DNA of 64,000 nucleotides. Origin: Nocardia asteroides. GTDB lineage: Bacteria > Actinomycetota > Actinomycetes > Mycobacteriales > Mycobacteriaceae. How positions within the stretch are numbered: position 1 is the first letter of the stretch; each line of letters opens with the position of its first letter. A model generated the notes under the pieces. The model did not search any database. It had not been told where the DNA came from and saw only the letters and a program-made list of their open reading frames with translations. A program made the position numbers and the translations under genes. Positions 63,169-64,000 of this stretch are shown piece after piece. The stretch covers positions 5,580,001 to 5,644,000 of the forward strand of contig NZ_CP089214.1 in NCBI RefSeq assembly GCF_021183625.1, in the 5' to 3' direction.

Positions 63169-63609
63169 CTCGCGCAGCTTCTCCGCCAGGTAGGTGCGGC
63201 CGATGGCGAGCACCGGGCCCGCGTCGGTGGTGAGCTTGGGCAGGATCAGCTCCGGCTCGGTGCGCAGCAGTCTGCGCAGCAGCTGGTTGCCCGCGATCGC
63301 GGTGATGAAGGCGACGAAGATCTCCACCAGCTGGTCGTCGGAGCCGCTGACGGTGCGCACCCGGCCGTCGATCTCGGCGACGAAGCGCTGCGCCTCGCGC
63401 ACCGTGACCGCCTCCACCAGATCGTTCTTGGACTCGAAGCGGCGGTAGAGCGTGGCCGGGCTGATCCCGGCCCGGCGCGCGATCTCGCCCATGCTGGTGC
63501 GCTTGATGCCGAAGTCGAGAAAGGCCGAGAAGGCGCTCTCCAGCAACCGCTCGCCGCCGGCCACGGGCTTCTCCAGGATGCGCTGGAGCATCGGCGGAAC
63601 CGCGGACAT
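62986..63609 (-). CDS. TetR-family transcriptional regulator
   Basis: 207 residues; ATG with GGGAGA 4-5 bases upstream; a TTG one codon before is less likely. The helix-turn-helix reads LESAFSAFLDFGIKRTSMGEIARRAGISPATLYRRFESKNDLVEAV, followed by a helical ligand domain (AFITAIAGNQLLRRLLRTEPELILPKL). It overlaps the methyltransferase frame at its 3' end by 183 bases, tail to tail. Its targets are not seen in the window; the small gene at 63670 lies just upstream on the same strand. Confidence 0.9.
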   Translation of the reverse strand: MSAVPPMLQRILEKPVAGGERLLESAFSAFLDFGIKRTSMGEIARRAGISPATLYRRFESKNDLVEAVTVREAQRFVAEIDGRVRTVSGSDDQLVEIFVAFITAIAGNQLLRRLLRTEPELILPKLTTDAGPVLAIGRTYLAEKLRELGEPGTAEQIDPDLIAEIMARLALSLALTPDGLIPIDDAEAGRDFARRTLLPMIGVRPRS

Positions 63610-63669
63610 CAAATCTCCCGTCGACGTGCAGTGATTCGACGAGATTATTTCACCCGCGCGGATCGCCGG

Positions 63670-63855
63670 TCAGCCACGGGGCAGGTCGAAATCCGCCATT
63701 TCCCGCTCGATCGCATTCGCCGCGAAATCCACCCCGCGGCACCGTAACTCGTGGACCCTGCGCTGCAGCGCCTCGATTCCCCCCGGCTGGGCCGCGATGT
63801 CGGCCACACTGATCCGCCCCCCCGGACGGTGCATACCCGAACGCTCGTACGCCAC
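63670..63855 (-). CDS. Small protein of unknown function
   Basis: 61 residues from a GTG with AGGAGG 7 bases upstream (VAYERSGMHRPGGRISVADIAAQPG...). The rest reads as one or two amphipathic helices (IEALQRRVHELRCRGVDFAANAIEREMADFDL), a possible protein-interaction or antitoxin-like fold. No family recognised. It lies 60 bases upstream of the TetR gene and could be co-transcribed with it. The alternative frame 63650-63931 on the same strand lacks comparable signals. Confidence 0.6.
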   Translation of the reverse strand: MAYERSGMHRPGGRISVADIAAQPGGIEALQRRVHELRCRGVDFAANAIEREMADFDLPRG

Positions 63856-64000
63856 CGTGATACCTCCTGCCCACACGCAACGCCCGCGGTAAGCCGGAAG
63901 ATCCAGCGCCGTGGCGGGGCGCTGTGATCATGTTACCAACGGTTCCATGTGGGGCTCGGGGGTGTGTTGTCCTTCACAGCGGAGTGGCGTCCCGATGGGT

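Noticed and set aside
63650..63931. A 93-codon minus-strand open frame
   Set aside because: Low-complexity Arg/Gly-rich translation; the overlapping GTG frame at 63855 has a clear AGGAGG and normal composition.

Overview
The window is high-GC actinobacterial DNA from a mycolate-producing member of the Mycobacteriales, most likely Nocardia or a close relative. The best evidence is the right-hand block, which matches in order and orientation the Mycobacterium tuberculosis run ahpE-Rv2239c-Rv2240c-aceE-Rv2242(mabR)-fabD-acpM-kasA-accD6, except that no kasB lies between kasA and accD6. ESX/type VII accessory genes, an F420-type (Ddn-like) reductase and an NDMA-dependent alcohol dehydrogenase fit the same group. 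Genus assignment is inference.

Layout. 1-6.2 kb: a partial SDR gene, a ferritin-like metal hydrolase with its ferredoxin reductase, small membrane proteins (one Cys/His-rich), a Ddn-like reductase, tRNA-Met(CAT), a pentapeptide-repeat protein and a methyltransferase. 6.2-25.3 kb: an Imm35/YrhB-like small protein, divergent from a 4,867-residue protein with an ESX-type N-terminal domain and about 14 papain-fold (Tox-PL, glutamine-deamidase-like) modules, five of which keep a Cys/His/Asp triad. It is followed by a 1,168-residue paralogue of its N-terminus carrying Q/N/G-rich repeats instead of enzyme modules. Both large genes are preceded by a 12-13-codon reading frame that ends in an ATGA overlap with the main start. 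25.5-35.1 kb: one tightly packed transcription unit: WXG100-like protein, YbaB-like protein, EspB-like substrate, EspG, EspB-like substrate, EspG, EspG, TerD-vWA. No ESX core component (EccA-E, MycP) is present. 35.1-38.0 kb: a divergent pair of VirB2/TrbC-like two-helix membrane proteins, a TerD-DUF2510-HNH fusion and a cold-shock protein.

38-49.4 kb: fused pabAB, an APH-fold kinase, NDMA-dependent alcohol dehydrogenase, a serine hydrolase, a DUF3145 protein, a Tat-exported amidase, a second pentapeptide protein paralogous to the first, a PEBP protein and a MarR regulator sharing a twin-palindrome operator, a RelE/Phd-type toxin-antitoxin pair, and tRNA-Val(TAC). 49.4-59.9 kb: peroxiredoxin, DUF3052, lipoprotein, pyruvate dehydrogenase E1, then the mabR-regulated FAS-II mycolate genes. 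59.9-64 kb: HxlR regulator, a nitroreductase with a perfect palindromic operator, an orphan TaqI-like adenine methyltransferase, TetR, and a small unknown gene.

No gene-free stretch exceeds 300 bases. Many genes without a Shine-Dalgarno sequence have TANNNT 6-7 nt before the start codon, which suggests leaderless transcription. No transposase, integrase, CRISPR array or rRNA was seen. The part that best fits an undescribed system is 6.2-38 kb: a giant multi-deamidase ESX substrate, its enzyme-free partner, chaperone/substrate pairs, and a TerD/pilin/HNH group.
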